In this document: piece by piece, positions 26,593-35,999 of the stretch
Layout: each line of letters opens with the position of its first letter
How positions within the stretch are numbered: position 1 is the first letter of the stretch
From: Hydrogenophaga sp. BPS33
Lineage (GTDB): Bacteria > Pseudomonadota > Gammaproteobacteria > Burkholderiales > Burkholderiaceae_C
Direction of reading: 5' to 3'
Length of the DNA stretch: 64,000 nucleotides
Assembly (NCBI RefSeq): GCF_009859475.1
Contig: NZ_CP044549.1
Location: 3,162,001-3,226,000 of the forward strand
Program-made: the position numbers and the translations under genes
The notes under the pieces: generated by a model
Seen by the model: the letters and a program-made list of their open reading frames with translations, nothing else
Databases searched by the model: none
Told to the model about the DNA's origin: nothing

Positions 26593-28704
26593 ATGACCGC
26601 TGAGTACCAGGTCCACGGCGATGTGGCCGTCATCACCATGAACAACCCGCCGGTCAACGGCCTGGGACTGGCGACCCGCCAGGGCATCACCGACAGCCTG
26701 GCGAAGGCGGAAGCCGACCCGGCGGTCAAGGCCATCGTGCTCACGGGCGCGGGCAAGGCGTTCTCGGGCGGCGCGGACATCCGCGAGTTCGGCACGCCCA
26801 AGGCCCTGGCCGAGCCCAACCTGCTGTCGGTGATCCTGGCGGTGGAGAACGCCGCCAAGCCGGTGGTTGCCGCGATCCATTCGGTGTGCATGGGCGGTGG
26901 CCTGGAGTTGGCGCTGGGTTGCCACTACCGCATTGCCGCGCCCGGCACCAGCGTGGCACTGCCCGAAGTGAAGCTCGGCCTGATCCCCGGTGCCGGTGGT
27001 ACGCAGCGCCTGCCGCGCGCCCTGGGCGTGGAGCCGGCGCTGAACATGATCGTGAGCGGTGAGCCGGTCAAGAGCGAACTGCTGGCCCAGGTACCCGGCC
27101 AGAAGCTGTTCGACAAGATCGCCGCGGCGCCCGAAAGCCTGGCCGAGGAAGCGCTGGCCCTGGCCCGCGAAATGGCCACGAAGCACGCCGACGGCAGCGC
27201 CTTGCCCAAGGTGCGCAACCTGCCGTGCAAACACCCGCAGGGCGATGCCTATTTCCAGTTCGCGCGCAACATGGTCAAGGGCATGGCGAAGAACTTCCCG
27301 GCGCCAGCCAAATGCGTGGACGCGGTGGAGGCCGCGACCAAGAAGAAGTTCGACGACGGCATGGTGTTCGAGCGCGAGATCTTCATCAACCTGATGTGGA
27401 CGCCCGAATGCCGCGCGCTGCGCCACCTGTTCACCGCCGAGCGCGCCGCCGGCAAGATCCCGGATGTGCCCGAAGACACGCCCAGGCGCGAGATCGCTTC
27501 GGTGGCCATCATTGGCGCGGGCACCATGGGCGGCGGCATTGCCATGAACTTCCTCAACGCCGGCATCCCGGTGAAGATCCTGGAGATGAAGCAGGAAGCG
27601 CTGGACCGCGGCATCGCGACCATCCGCAAGAACTACGAAGCCCAGGTGAAGAAGGGCAAGCTCAAGCAGGACAAGTACGAACAGCGCATGGCCTTGCTCA
27701 CCACCACGCTCAGCTACGACGACATCGGTTCGGCCGACCTCGTGATCGAGGCCGTGTTCGAAGAGATCGGCGTGAAGGAAAAGGTGTTCAAGGAACTCGA
27801 CCGCGTGATGAAGCCGGGTGCGATCCTCGCGTCCAACACCTCCACGCTGGACGTGAACCAGATCGCCGGCTTCACGAAACGCCCGCAGGACGTGGTGGGC
27901 CTGCACTTCTTCAGCCCGGCCAACGTGATGAAGCTGCTGGAGGTGGTGCGCGGCGACAAGACCGCCAAGGACGTGCTGGCCACCGTGATGGCCCTGGCCA
28001 AGAAGATCAAGAAGACCGCCGTGGTCTCGGGCGTGTGCGACGGCTTCATCGGCAACCGCATGGTCGAGCAATACGGCCGCCAGGGCGGCTTCCTGCTCGA
28101 CGAGGGCTGCACGCCCGAGCAGGTGGACAAGGCGATCGAGAAGTTCGGCTTCGCGATGGGTCCGTTCCGCATGGGCGACCTGGCCGGCAACGACATCGGC
28201 TGGGCGATCCGCAAGCGCCGGTATGTGGAAAAGCCCGACATGAAGTACAGCAAGACCGCCGACCTGCTGTGCGAGAAGGGGCGCTTCGGGCAGAAGACCG
28301 GCGCGGGCTGGTACGACTACGTACCGGGCAAGCGCGACGCGATTCCCAATGCCGAGGTGGTGAAGATGATCGAGGAACACCGCAAGTCCCTCGGCATCAC
28401 GCCGCGCAAGATCTCCGACGAGGAGATCGTGCAGCGCCTGGTGTACTCGCTGGTGAACGAAGCCGCGCACATCCTGGAAGAGGGCATCGCCAACAAGGCC
28501 AGCGACATCGACGTGGTCTACATCTTTGGCTACGGCTTCCCGATCCACCGCGGCGGCCCGATGATCTACGCGGACACCGTGGGCCTGTTCAACGTGGTGC
28601 AGAGCATGAAACGCTTTGCGAAGAATCCGCTGGACGACGCGAAGTTCTGGGAGCCGGCGCCGCTGCTCCAACGTTTGGTCGCTGAGGGAAAAACCTTCAA
28701 CTGA
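26593..28704 (+). CDS. fadB: FadB: enoyl-CoA hydratase / 3-hydroxyacyl-CoA dehydrogenase
   Basis: 703 residues, bifunctional, cytosolic. Residues 1-190 are a crotonase: [18 protein letters not shown] and [16 protein letters not shown] form the oxyanion hole, and [19 protein letters not shown] follows. Residues about 295-480 are the NAD-binding HAD domain: [51 protein letters not shown]. The C-domain has [15 protein letters not shown]. It hydrates enoyl-CoA and oxidises the 3-hydroxyacyl-CoA, with FadA 35 bp downstream finishing the cycle. The ATG follows CCAGGAGATTCC. A palindromic operator at the promoter suggests acyl-CoA-responsive control. Confidence 0.95.
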   Translation: MTAEYQVHGDVAVITMNNPPVNGLGLATRQGITDSLAKAEADPAVKAIVLTGAGKAFSGGADIREFGTPKALAEPNLLSVILAVENAAKPVVAAIHSVCMGGGLELALGCHYRIAAPGTSVALPEVKLGLIPGAGGTQRLPRALGVEPALNMIVSGEPVKSELLAQVPGQKLFDKIAAAPESLAEEALALAREMATKHADGSALPKVRNLPCKHPQGDAYFQFARNMVKGMAKNFPAPAKCVDAVEAATKKKFDDGMVFEREIFINLMWTPECRALRHLFTAERAAGKIPDVPEDTPRREIASVAIIGAGTMGGGIAMNFLNAGIPVKILEMKQEALDRGIATIRKNYEAQVKKGKLKQDKYEQRMALLTTTLSYDDIGSADLVIEAVFEEIGVKEKVFKELDRVMKPGAILASNTSTLDVNQIAGFTKRPQDVVGLHFFSPANVMKLLEVVRGDKTAKDVLATVMALAKKIKKTAVVSGVCDGFIGNRMVEQYGRQGGFLLDEGCTPEQVDKAIEKFGFAMGPFRMGDLAGNDIGWAIRKRRYVEKPDMKYSKTADLLCEKGRFGQKTGAGWYDYVPGKRDAIPNAEVVKMIEEHRKSLGITPRKISDEEIVQRLVYSLVNEAAHILEEGIANKASDIDVVYIFGYGFPIHRGGPMIYADTVGLFNVVQSMKRFAKNPLDDAKFWEPAPLLQRLVAEGKTFN

Positions 28705-28739
28705 TCCCACCCACACAAGACCGAACAGGAGAACATTCC

Positions 28740-29915
28740 ATGACCAACGCCGTCATCGTTTCCACCGCCCGCACGCCCCTGGCCAAGAGCTGGAAGGGCG
28801 CCTTCAACATGACCCACGGCGCCACGCTCGGCGGCCACGCGGTGCAGCACGCCGTGCAGCGCGCCGGTATCGACGCCGCCGAAGTCGACGACGTCCTCAT
28901 GGGCTGCGCCAACCCCGAGGGCGCCACGGGGGCCAACATCGCGCGCCAGATCGCGCTGCGCGCGGGCCTGCCCATCACCACCTCGGGCGTCACCGTCAAC
29001 CGCTTCTGCTCTTCGGGTCTGCAGACCATCGCCATGGCGGCGCAGCGCATCATCGCCAACGAAGGCGACGTGTACGTGGCCGGTGGCGTGGAGAGCATTT
29101 CCTGCGTGCAGCAGGAAATGAACACCCACATGCTGGCCGACCCGTGGCTGGTGAAGCACAAGCCCGAGATCTACTGGAACATGCTGCAGACCGCCGAGCA
29201 GGTGGCCAAGCGCTACAACATCGGGCGCGACGCCATGGACGAGTACGGCGCGGCCAGCCAGCAGAAGGCCACGGCCGCGCTGGAAGCCGGGCTGTTCAAG
29301 GCCGAGATCGCGCCCATCACCGTGACCGCCGGCGTGGCCGACAAAGTCATGGGCCTGACCACGAAGCAGGTGACGGTGGAGAACGACGAAGGCATCCGTG
29401 CCGGCACCACCCAGGAAGGCATCAGCGGCATCCGCCCGGCCATGCCTGGTGGGCTGATCTCCGCTGGCAACGCCAGCCAGTTCAGCGATGGTGGTGGAGC
29501 CTGCGTGGTGATGAACGAAACCCTGGCCGAGAAGCGCGGCCTCAAACCGCTGGGTCGATTCCTCGGTTTCGCGGTCGCCGGTTGCGAGCCCGATGAAATG
29601 GGCATCGGCCCGGTGTTCGCCATTCCCAAGGTGCTCAAGCGCCTGGGGCTGAAGATGGACGACATCGACCTGTGGGAGCTCAACGAAGCCTTTGCGGTGC
29701 AGGTGATCTACTGCCGCGACAAGCTGGGCATTCCGGGTGACCGCTTGAACGTCAATGGTGGCGCGATCGCCGTGGGCCACCCCTATGGCGTGTCGGGCCA
29801 GCGCCTGACCGGCCACGCGCTGATCGAAGGCAAGCGCCGCGGCGCCAAGCGCGTCTGCGTGACGATGTGCATTGGTGGTGGCATGGGTGCCGCCGGGGTA
29901 TTCGAAGTGCTCTGA
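28740..29915 (+). CDS. fadA: Acetyl-CoA C-acyltransferase (3-ketoacyl-CoA thiolase)
   Basis: 391 residues, the usual thiolase length. The nucleophile is C90 in [16 protein letters not shown]. The catalytic His is in [17 protein letters not shown], and the second Cys is in [17 protein letters not shown]. It cleaves 3-ketoacyl-CoA with CoA to acetyl-CoA and a shortened acyl-CoA. It follows fadB in the same operon. It could also act as a biosynthetic thiolase, but context favours degradation. It is followed by an interspersed repeat element. Confidence 0.94.
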   Translation: MTNAVIVSTARTPLAKSWKGAFNMTHGATLGGHAVQHAVQRAGIDAAEVDDVLMGCANPEGATGANIARQIALRAGLPITTSGVTVNRFCSSGLQTIAMAAQRIIANEGDVYVAGGVESISCVQQEMNTHMLADPWLVKHKPEIYWNMLQTAEQVAKRYNIGRDAMDEYGAASQQKATAALEAGLFKAEIAPITVTAGVADKVMGLTTKQVTVENDEGIRAGTTQEGISGIRPAMPGGLISAGNASQFSDGGGACVVMNETLAEKRGLKPLGRFLGFAVAGCEPDEMGIGPVFAIPKVLKRLGLKMDDIDLWELNEAFAVQVIYCRDKLGIPGDRLNVNGGAIAVGHPYGVSGQRLTGHALIEGKRRGAKRVCVTMCIGGGMGAAGVFEVL

Positions 29916-29921
29916 CGAGCA

Positions 29922-30010
29922 CGCCCCCCGCGCCGCCTTCGGCGTCACCCCCCTCGGGGGGCGATGCCTAGGACCGGCGGAGCCGGATCCGCGGCATCTC
30001 TGGATGGGGT
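29922..30010 (+). repeat. Interspersed CCCCCTCGGGGGG palindromic element
   Basis: CCCCCCGCGCCGCCTTCGGC, then GTCACCCCCCTCGGGGGGCG, then GACCGGCGGAGCCGGATCCG and CGGCATCTCTGGATGGGG. It is a close relative of 10240-10326 in the same orientation. It fills most of the fadA to acyl-CoA dehydrogenase gap and may act as a transcript-end structure. Confidence 0.7.
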
Positions 30011-30049
30011 CACGCGCTCCGGCTTCGTGGATTGTTCTGGAAGGGATTC

Positions 30050-31987
30050 ATGTCATTGCGCCCCACGGTCGATTTTCTGCTGTACGAGTGGCTGGATGTG
30101 CCGTCGCTGAACGCGCGCGCGCGTTTCGCCGACCACAGCCGCGAGACGTTTGACGCGGTGCTTGACACCTGCGAGCGCATCGCGCGTGAGAAGTACGCGC
30201 CGTTCAACCGCGTGGTGGACGCGCAGGAACCGTACGTCGACGGCGACAAGGTGGTGCTCCCCCAGGCCACGCACGACGCGCAGAAAGCCTATGCCGAGAG
30301 CGGCATGCTCAGCGCCGCGCAAGACTACGAAGTGGGCGGCATGCAGTTGCCCTACACGGTGGAGGCGGCGGCCAATGCGTTCTTTGCCATGGCCTCGGTC
30401 AGCATCGGCAGCGGCATGCTCACCATTGGCAATGCCAACCTGCTGATGGCGCATGGCACCGAGGCGCAGAAGAGGGTGTTTGCCCTCAACGAATTCAGCG
30501 GCCGCTTCTCGGGCACGATGTGCCTGTCCGAACCGCAGGCGGGCTCGTCGTTGAGCGACGTGGCCACGCGCGCCGTGCCGGACGGTGCCGATTTCGCCGA
30601 CGACCCGCTGGGGCCACGTTACCGGCTCAAGGGCAACAAGATGTGGATCTCGGCCGGCGAGCACGAGCTCACCGAAAACATCATCCACCTGGTGCTGGCG
30701 AAGATTCCGGACGAGAGTGGCAGGCTGGTGCCCGGCACGCGCGGCATTTCGTTGTTCATCGTGCCGAAGTGGTTGGTGGCGCTCGAAGACCCTCACCCCA
30801 ACCCTCTCCCGCAGGCGGGAGAGGGAGCAAATGCCCTTCTGTCCGAAGACCGTGCCTTCCCCCCTCTCCCGCTTGCGGGAGAGGGTAGGGGTGAGGGTCT
30901 GCGCGTCCAACTGACGCAACGCAACGACGTGGCCCTGGCCGGCCTGAACCACAAGTGCGGCTGGCGCGGCACCACCAACACGCTGCTCAACTTCGGCGAA
31001 GGCAGGTACCCCGTGAACGGCGAAGCCGGCGCCGTGGGCTACCTCGTGGGCGAAGCCGGCAAAGGCCTGCACTGCATGTTCCACATGATGAACGAGGCCC
31101 GCATCGGCGTGGGCATGGCCGCCACCATGTTGGGCATGGCCGGCTACCACGCCAGCCTGGACTATGCGAAGAACCGCCCACAAGGCCGCCCCATGGGCCC
31201 GGGCGGCAAGGACCCGGCCCAGGCACCCGTGCGCATCATCGAACACGCCGACGTCAAGCGCATGCTGCTGGCGCAGAAGGCGTATTGCGAGGGCGCGCTC
31301 GCGCTGGAGCTGTACTGCGCCCGACTGGTGGACGAACAGCACACGGGCGACGCCGCCACGGCGGACGACGCGCGGTTGCTGCTCGAAGTGCTCACGCCGA
31401 TCGCGAAAAGCTGGCCGAGCGAATGGTGCCTGGAAGCCAATTCGCTCGCCATCCAGATCCACGGTGGCTATGGCTACACACGCGACTTCCCGGTGGAGCA
31501 GTACTGGCGCGACAACCGCCTGAACATGATCCACGAAGGCACGCACGGCATCCAGGCGATGGACCTGCTGGGCCGCAAGGTGCTGATGGAGGGTGGCAAG
31601 GGCCTGAGCCTGCTGGCCGCGCGCATCAATGACACCCTCCAGCGCGCGATCCCCATCCCCGAACTCGCCGCCCACGCCAATGCCCTGGGCCAGGCGCTCG
31701 CGCAAGTGGGCAAGGCCACCAAGGCCGCCTGGGCCACAGGCGAGCCCACCGACGCCCTGGCCAACGCCGTGCCGTACATGCAGGCCTTCGGCCACACGGT
31801 GCTGGCCTGGATCTGGCTGGACGTGGCCCTGGTCGCACAGGCCGCCCCCGACTCGAACGCGCGCACCGGGCGCCTGGCCGCGATGCGCTATTTTTTCCAC
31901 TATGAGCTGCCGAAAATCGGCGCCTGGTTGCAGGTGGTGGGCCAGCGCGACCAGACTTGTGCCGACGTTCCCGAAGCCGCTTTCTGA
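30050..31987 (+). CDS. Acyl-CoA dehydrogenase with in-frame repeat insertion
   Basis: 645 residues, slightly longer than the roughly 600 of its family (three-domain dehydrogenase plus C-terminal extension). It oxidises acyl-CoA to enoyl-CoA with FAD. Blocks: MCLSEPQAGSSLSDVATRAV, GNKMWISAGEHE, NEARIGVGMAATMLGMAGYH, and the likely catalytic Glu in NMIHEGTHGIQAMDLLGRK. Residues about 246-283 (DPHPNPLPQAGEGANALL, then PPLPLAGEGRGEG) are the translation of a palindromic repeat in the middle beta-domain loop, just before RNDVALAGLNHKCGWRG. The frame is intact, so the protein is probably still made. ATG at 30050 follows GGAAGGG. Confidence 0.93.
   Translation: MSLRPTVDFLLYEWLDVPSLNARARFADHSRETFDAVLDTCERIAREKYAPFNRVVDAQEPYVDGDKVVLPQATHDAQKAYAESGMLSAAQDYEVGGMQLPYTVEAAANAFFAMASVSIGSGMLTIGNANLLMAHGTEAQKRVFALNEFSGRFSGTMCLSEPQAGSSLSDVATRAVPDGADFADDPLGPRYRLKGNKMWISAGEHELTENIIHLVLAKIPDESGRLVPGTRGISLFIVPKWLVALEDPHPNPLPQAGEGANALLSEDRAFPPLPLAGEGRGEGLRVQLTQRNDVALAGLNHKCGWRGTTNTLLNFGEGRYPVNGEAGAVGYLVGEAGKGLHCMFHMMNEARIGVGMAATMLGMAGYHASLDYAKNRPQGRPMGPGGKDPAQAPVRIIEHADVKRMLLAQKAYCEGALALELYCARLVDEQHTGDAATADDARLLLEVLTPIAKSWPSEWCLEANSLAIQIHGGYGYTRDFPVEQYWRDNRLNMIHEGTHGIQAMDLLGRKVLMEGGKGLSLLAARINDTLQRAIPIPELAAHANALGQALAQVGKATKAAWATGEPTDALANAVPYMQAFGHTVLAWIWLDVALVAQAAPDSNARTGRLAAMRYFFHYELPKIGAWLQVVGQRDQTCADVPEAAF
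30788..30899 (+). repeat. Complete two-hairpin palindromic repeat inside a gene
   Basis: The outer arms at 30788-30812 and 30875-30899 are 25 nt and complementary at 24 positions. Each arm also forms its own hairpin (CTCTCCCGC-AG-GCGGGAGAG at 30804-30823 and CTCTCCCGC-TT-GCGGGAGAG at 30864-30883). It resembles a REP/BIME-like non-autonomous element. A half copy occurs at 8717-8757. Confidence 0.85.
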
Positions 31988-32005
31988 AAAACAGGAGACA
32001 TGTCC

Positions 32006-32797
32006 ATGACCCGAACCGTGACCCAACTCTTCGACCTCAAGGGCAAAACCGCCTTGATCACCGGTGGCTCGCGCGGCCTGGGCCTGCAGATGGCGCATGC
32101 GCTGGGCGAGGCCGGTGCGCGTGTGCTGGTGAGTTCGCGCAAGGCCGAAGACCTGGAGAGCGCGGTGGCCGAATTGCAGGCCGCCAACATCGACGCGCGC
32201 TGGATTGCCGCCGACTGCTCGAAGGAAGAAGACATTGCACGCCTGGCCGACGAGAGCCTGCAGCGCCTGGGCGACATCGACATCCTGGTCAACAACGCCG
32301 GCGCTGCCTGGGGCGCACCGGCCGAAGACCACCCGGTGGACGCCTGGGACAAGGTCATGAACCTCAACGTGCGCAGCTATTTCCTGCTGAGCCAGGCCAT
32401 CGCCAAGCGCAGCATGATCGCGCGCAAGTCGGGCCGCATCCTCAACACCGCCTCCATCGCCGGCCTGGGCGGCAATCCCCCGGGCATGCACACCATCGCC
32501 TACAACACCTCCAAGGGGGCGGTGATCAACTTCACCCGCGCGCTGGCCGCGGAGTGGGGCCGGTACGGCATCACCGTCAATGCCATCTGCCCGGGCTTCT
32601 TCCCGAGCAAGATGACCGTGGGCACCTTGAAGGCCATGGGCGAGGAACAGCTCGCTTCGCACGCGCCGCTGCGCCGCCTGGGCGACGACGAAGACTTGAA
32701 GGGCATCACGGTGCTCTATGCGTCCGACGCCGGCAAGCACATCACGGGCCAATGGCTGGCGGTGGACGGTGGTGTCAGCGTGATCACGGGGGGCTGA
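32006..32797 (+). CDS. SDR family NAD(P)-dependent oxidoreductase
   Basis: 263 residues. Cofactor motif TGGSRGLGLQMA, DILVNNAGAAWG, active-site Ser/Tyr/Lys in NTASIAGLGGN and AYNTSKGAV, and a C-terminal DGGVSVITGG typical of classical FabG-like SDRs. It probably reduces or oxidises a hydroxyacyl or ketoacyl-CoA in the surrounding beta-oxidation set. ATG 32006 is 7 nt from AGGAGA; ATG 32000 (adding MS) is only one or two nt from it. It follows the acyl-CoA dehydrogenase by 18 bp. Confidence 0.9.
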   Translation: MTRTVTQLFDLKGKTALITGGSRGLGLQMAHALGEAGARVLVSSRKAEDLESAVAELQAANIDARWIAADCSKEEDIARLADESLQRLGDIDILVNNAGAAWGAPAEDHPVDAWDKVMNLNVRSYFLLSQAIAKRSMIARKSGRILNTASIAGLGGNPPGMHTIAYNTSKGAVINFTRALAAEWGRYGITVNAICPGFFPSKMTVGTLKAMGEEQLASHAPLRRLGDDEDLKGITVLYASDAGKHITGQWLAVDGGVSVITGG

Positions 32798-32860
32798 GCG
32801 TGGTCGGCGTCGAGCGGTTATCGTCGACGCCTCAAGACCAATGACCTCTCCTTCGACACC

Positions 32861-33289
32861 ATGGAATTCAGCGTTCACATTCCCTTCGTCCAGCACCTGG
32901 GCTTCACCCTGCACAAATTCGAAGGCGGCGAGTCCGAACTGCGCTTCGACCCCAGGGAAGAACACCACAACTCGTTCAGCGTGGTGCACGGCGGCGCGAG
33001 CATGACCCTGCTGGATGTGGCCATGGGCCATGCCGCGCGCTCGCTCGAACTCAAGATGGGAGTGGTCACGATCGAAATGAAGACCAGCTTCCCTCGCGCT
33101 GCCAAAGGGCCCCTCACGGCGTTGGGCAAGGTTCTGCACCGCACCGCCACCATGGCCTTCACGGAAGGGCGTATCGTGGACGCGTCGGGCCAACTTTGCG
33201 CGCACGCCACCGGTACCTTCAAATACGTCCCGCAGTTGCCAGTGGGTTCGCGCAGCACCCAACCTTTGAATCTCATTCCCACCGATTGA
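32861..33289 (+). CDS. PaaI-type hotdog thioesterase
   Basis: 142 residues, a single hotdog fold. The active-site region is FSVVHGGASMTLLDVAMGHA with HGG and a catalytic Asp, then VTIEMKTSFPRAAKGPL. PaaI-family enzymes hydrolyse acyl-CoA, often releasing CoA from dead-end thioesters. In this operon-like run it would relieve CoA sequestration. The start is separated from the SDR by 63 bp. Confidence 0.88.
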   Translation: MEFSVHIPFVQHLGFTLHKFEGGESELRFDPREEHHNSFSVVHGGASMTLLDVAMGHAARSLELKMGVVTIEMKTSFPRAAKGPLTALGKVLHRTATMAFTEGRIVDASGQLCAHATGTFKYVPQLPVGSRSTQPLNLIPTD

Positions 33290-33302
33290 CCCGGAGAACA
33301 CC

Positions 33303-34319
33303 ATGCCCACCAACCACCAGATCCTGCTCGACAACCGCCCCGAAGGCGAAGCCACGACCGCCAACTTCAAGCTGGTCACGGCCCAGACGCCGGCGCTCAC
33401 CGATGGCCAGGTGCTGGTGCGCCACCATTTCCTCAGCCTGGACCCGTACATGCGCGGCCGCATGAACGACAGCAAGAGCTATGCGGCCTCGCAGCCCCTG
33501 GGCGAGGTCATGATCGGCGGCACGGTCGGTGAAGTGGCCGAATCGAAACACCCGAAGTACCAGGTCGGCGACAAGGTGGTCGGCATGGGCGGCTGGCAGG
33601 AATACAGCGTGGTCGACGCGAACCAGCCCGGCGCACTGCGCAAGGTGGATACCACCCACGTGCCGCTGTCGCACTACCTGGGTGCGGTGGGCATGCCCGG
33701 CGTGACGGCCTGGTATGGCCTGGTCAAGATCATCAACCCCAAGGCCGGCGACACCGTGGTGGTGAGCGCGGCCACGGGCGCGGTGGGCAGCGCGTTCGCC
33801 GCATTGGCCAAGGCGCGTGGCTGCCGCGCGGTGGGCATCGCCGGCGGACCGGACAAGTGCAAGTACGCGGTGGAAGAGCTCGGTTTCGACGCTTGCATCG
33901 ACTACAAGTTGCACAAGGACGCGTACTCGCTGGCCAAGGCCCTCAAGGCCGAATGCCCGAACGGCATCGACGGCTACTTCGAGAACGTCGGCGGCATGGT
34001 GCTCGACGCCGTGCTGCTGCGCATGAACGCCTTCGGCCGCATCGCCGTCTGCGGCATGATCGCCGGCTACGACGGCCAGCCGTTGCCACTGACCAACCCG
34101 GCCTTGATCCTGATCAACCGCTTGAAGATCGAGGGCTTCATCGTCAGCGAGCACATGGAGGTATGGCCCGAAGCGCTCACCGAGCTCGGCACGCTGGTCG
34201 GCACGGGCAAACTGCGCCCGCGCGAGACGGTGGCGCAGGGACTTGCATCCGCCCCCGAAGCCTTTTTGGGTTTGCTCAAGGGCAGGAACTTTGGCAAACA
34301 ACTCGTGAAGTTGATTTGA
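33303..34319 (+). CDS. NADP-dependent MDR oxidoreductase (CurA-like)
   Basis: 338 residues of the zinc-free medium-chain reductase group that reduces alpha,beta-unsaturated ketones or leukotriene-type substrates. Motifs: FLSLDPYMRGRMNDSKSYA, GVTAWYGLVKI, VVVSAATGAVGSAFAALAKA (NADP fold), AVEELGFDACIDYK, GYFENVGGMVLDAV. No zinc-binding cysteines are present. It starts 13 bp after the thioesterase gene. It may remove reactive enone side products of lipid oxidation. Confidence 0.91.
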   Translation: MPTNHQILLDNRPEGEATTANFKLVTAQTPALTDGQVLVRHHFLSLDPYMRGRMNDSKSYAASQPLGEVMIGGTVGEVAESKHPKYQVGDKVVGMGGWQEYSVVDANQPGALRKVDTTHVPLSHYLGAVGMPGVTAWYGLVKIINPKAGDTVVVSAATGAVGSAFAALAKARGCRAVGIAGGPDKCKYAVEELGFDACIDYKLHKDAYSLAKALKAECPNGIDGYFENVGGMVLDAVLLRMNAFGRIAVCGMIAGYDGQPLPLTNPALILINRLKIEGFIVSEHMEVWPEALTELGTLVGTGKLRPRETVAQGLASAPEAFLGLLKGRNFGKQLVKLI

Positions 34320-34338
34320 TGCCCTAAAGGAGCGCGCC

Positions 34339-35982
34339 ATGGCCGCTGCCACGCACGAGGTGTTCAACCAGCCCAAGCCGCTGGTGGATGTAAATCTGTT
34401 CGACGGCAACCAGGCTCTGCAGGCGGCGTTGAAGTTCAACGCGCCGTCGTTGAACACCGCGCCCCTGCAGGCCTTGGGCGCGGTGGTGGGCAGCGGCGAG
34501 ATGCAGGTGCATGCGCGGCTGGCCAACGTGCACACCCCGCTGCTCAAGACGCACAACCGTTTTGGCGAGCGCATCGACCAGGTGGAGTTCCACCCGAGCT
34601 ACCACGCGCTGATGGCGCTGGCGGTGGGCGCGGGTTTGCATGGGGCGGCCTGGGGTGAGGGTGCCACGAATGCGCACCTCCAACGGGCCGCCGGCTTCAT
34701 GCTCTTCACCGAACTGGAACCCTCGGTTCTGTGCCCCATCTCCATGAGCTACGCGGTCGCGCCCGCGCTCAGGGACAACGCCGCCATCCACCAGGACTGG
34801 TCGCCCGGCCTCACCAGCCGTGTCTACGACCCCGTGCTCAAGGTCTGGCGCGACAAGGCCGGTCTCACCATGGGCATGGGCATGACGGAGAAACAAGGCG
34901 GCTCCGACGTGCGCGCCAACACCACCCACGCCGAGCCCGCCGGCCGCGACGCCTGGGGCCAGCGCTACGCCGTCACCGGCCACAAGTGGTTCTTCTCGGC
35001 GCCCATGTGCGACGCCTTCCTCATCCTCGCGCAGACCGCCAGCGGCCTGAGCTGCCTGTTCCTGCCACGCGTGCTGCCCGATGGCACGCTCAATGCGCTC
35101 TACATCCAGCGCCTGAAGGACAAACTCGGCAACAAGGCCAACGCGAGCTCGGAAGTGGAGTTCGTGGGCGCCACCGCCTGGCTGGTCGGCGAGGAAGGCC
35201 GCGGCATTCCGCAGATCCTTGCCATGGGCACCATGACGCGGCTCGATTGCGCGCTCGGCACCAGTGGCCTGATGCGCCAGGCACTCTCCATCGCGCTCAA
35301 CCACACCCGCCAGCGCAAGGCTTTCGGCAAGGCGCTGATCGATCAGCCGCTGATGCAGAACGTGCTGGCCGATCTCGCGCTCGAATCCGAGGCATCCACC
35401 GCGCTGGCACTGCGCCTGGCGCACAGCTTCGACCGCATCGACGACCCGCACGAGCAGGTGATGACGCGCCTGCTCACGCCCGTGGCCAAATTCTGGATCT
35501 GCAAGCGCGGCAGCCACTTTGCGCAGGAAGCCATGGAATGCCTGGGTGGCAATGGTTATGTGGAAGAGGGCGGCGAAGGCGTGATGGCGCGCATCTACCG
35601 CGAGATGCCGCTCAACTCGATCTGGGAAGGCGCGGGCAACATCATGGCGCTGGACCTGCTGCGCGCACTGCGCAAGGCCGACACCGCGGCCGCCCTGGCC
35701 CACGAACTCGCCCCCGCGCGCGGCATGCACCGCGCGTTGGACCACCTGGCCGAGCGGCTGCCGCTGCGTGTGGAAGCCATGGCCACCGAAATGGAAGCAC
35801 GCCGGCTTGCGCAGGACGTGGCGCTGGCGGTGCAGGCCGCGCTGCTGGCGCAGACCGCCCCCGCCGCCGTGTTCAGCGCGTTCTGCGATTCGCGCCTCGA
35901 CGGTCAATGGGGCCACAGCTTCGGCTCGCTCGGCGCCAGCGTCGATGTCGGTGCCATCATCGAACGCGCTTTGCCGCACTGA
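34339..35982 (+). CDS. AidB-like acyl-CoA dehydrogenase
   Basis: 547 residues, about the length of E. coli AidB (541). N-terminal block: EVFNQPKPLVDVNLFDGNQA. FAD/acyl-CoA dehydrogenase core: GLTMGMGMTEKQGGSDVRAN, VTGHKWFFSAPMCDAFLILA, RLDCALGTSGLMRQA, ECLGGNGYVEEGG, PLNSIWEGAGNIMALDLLRA. AidB is induced by alkylation damage, binds DNA and has weak isovaleryl-CoA dehydrogenase activity. Notably the DNA-alkyl repair gene ogt lies 2.3 kb downstream. Either lipid degradation or alkylation defence could apply. Confidence 0.9.
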   Translation: MAAATHEVFNQPKPLVDVNLFDGNQALQAALKFNAPSLNTAPLQALGAVVGSGEMQVHARLANVHTPLLKTHNRFGERIDQVEFHPSYHALMALAVGAGLHGAAWGEGATNAHLQRAAGFMLFTELEPSVLCPISMSYAVAPALRDNAAIHQDWSPGLTSRVYDPVLKVWRDKAGLTMGMGMTEKQGGSDVRANTTHAEPAGRDAWGQRYAVTGHKWFFSAPMCDAFLILAQTASGLSCLFLPRVLPDGTLNALYIQRLKDKLGNKANASSEVEFVGATAWLVGEEGRGIPQILAMGTMTRLDCALGTSGLMRQALSIALNHTRQRKAFGKALIDQPLMQNVLADLALESEASTALALRLAHSFDRIDDPHEQVMTRLLTPVAKFWICKRGSHFAQEAMECLGGNGYVEEGGEGVMARIYREMPLNSIWEGAGNIMALDLLRALRKADTAAALAHELAPARGMHRALDHLAERLPLRVEAMATEMEARRLAQDVALAVQAALLAQTAPAAVFSAFCDSRLDGQWGHSFGSLGASVDVGAIIERALPH

Positions 35983-35999
35983 CATCTTTTCACACCACG

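Noticed and set aside
30050..31987. Acyl-CoA dehydrogenase as a pseudogene because of the repeat
   Set aside because: The frame is uninterrupted, the catalytic segments are intact, and the insert lies between conserved blocks, so a functional product is more likely.
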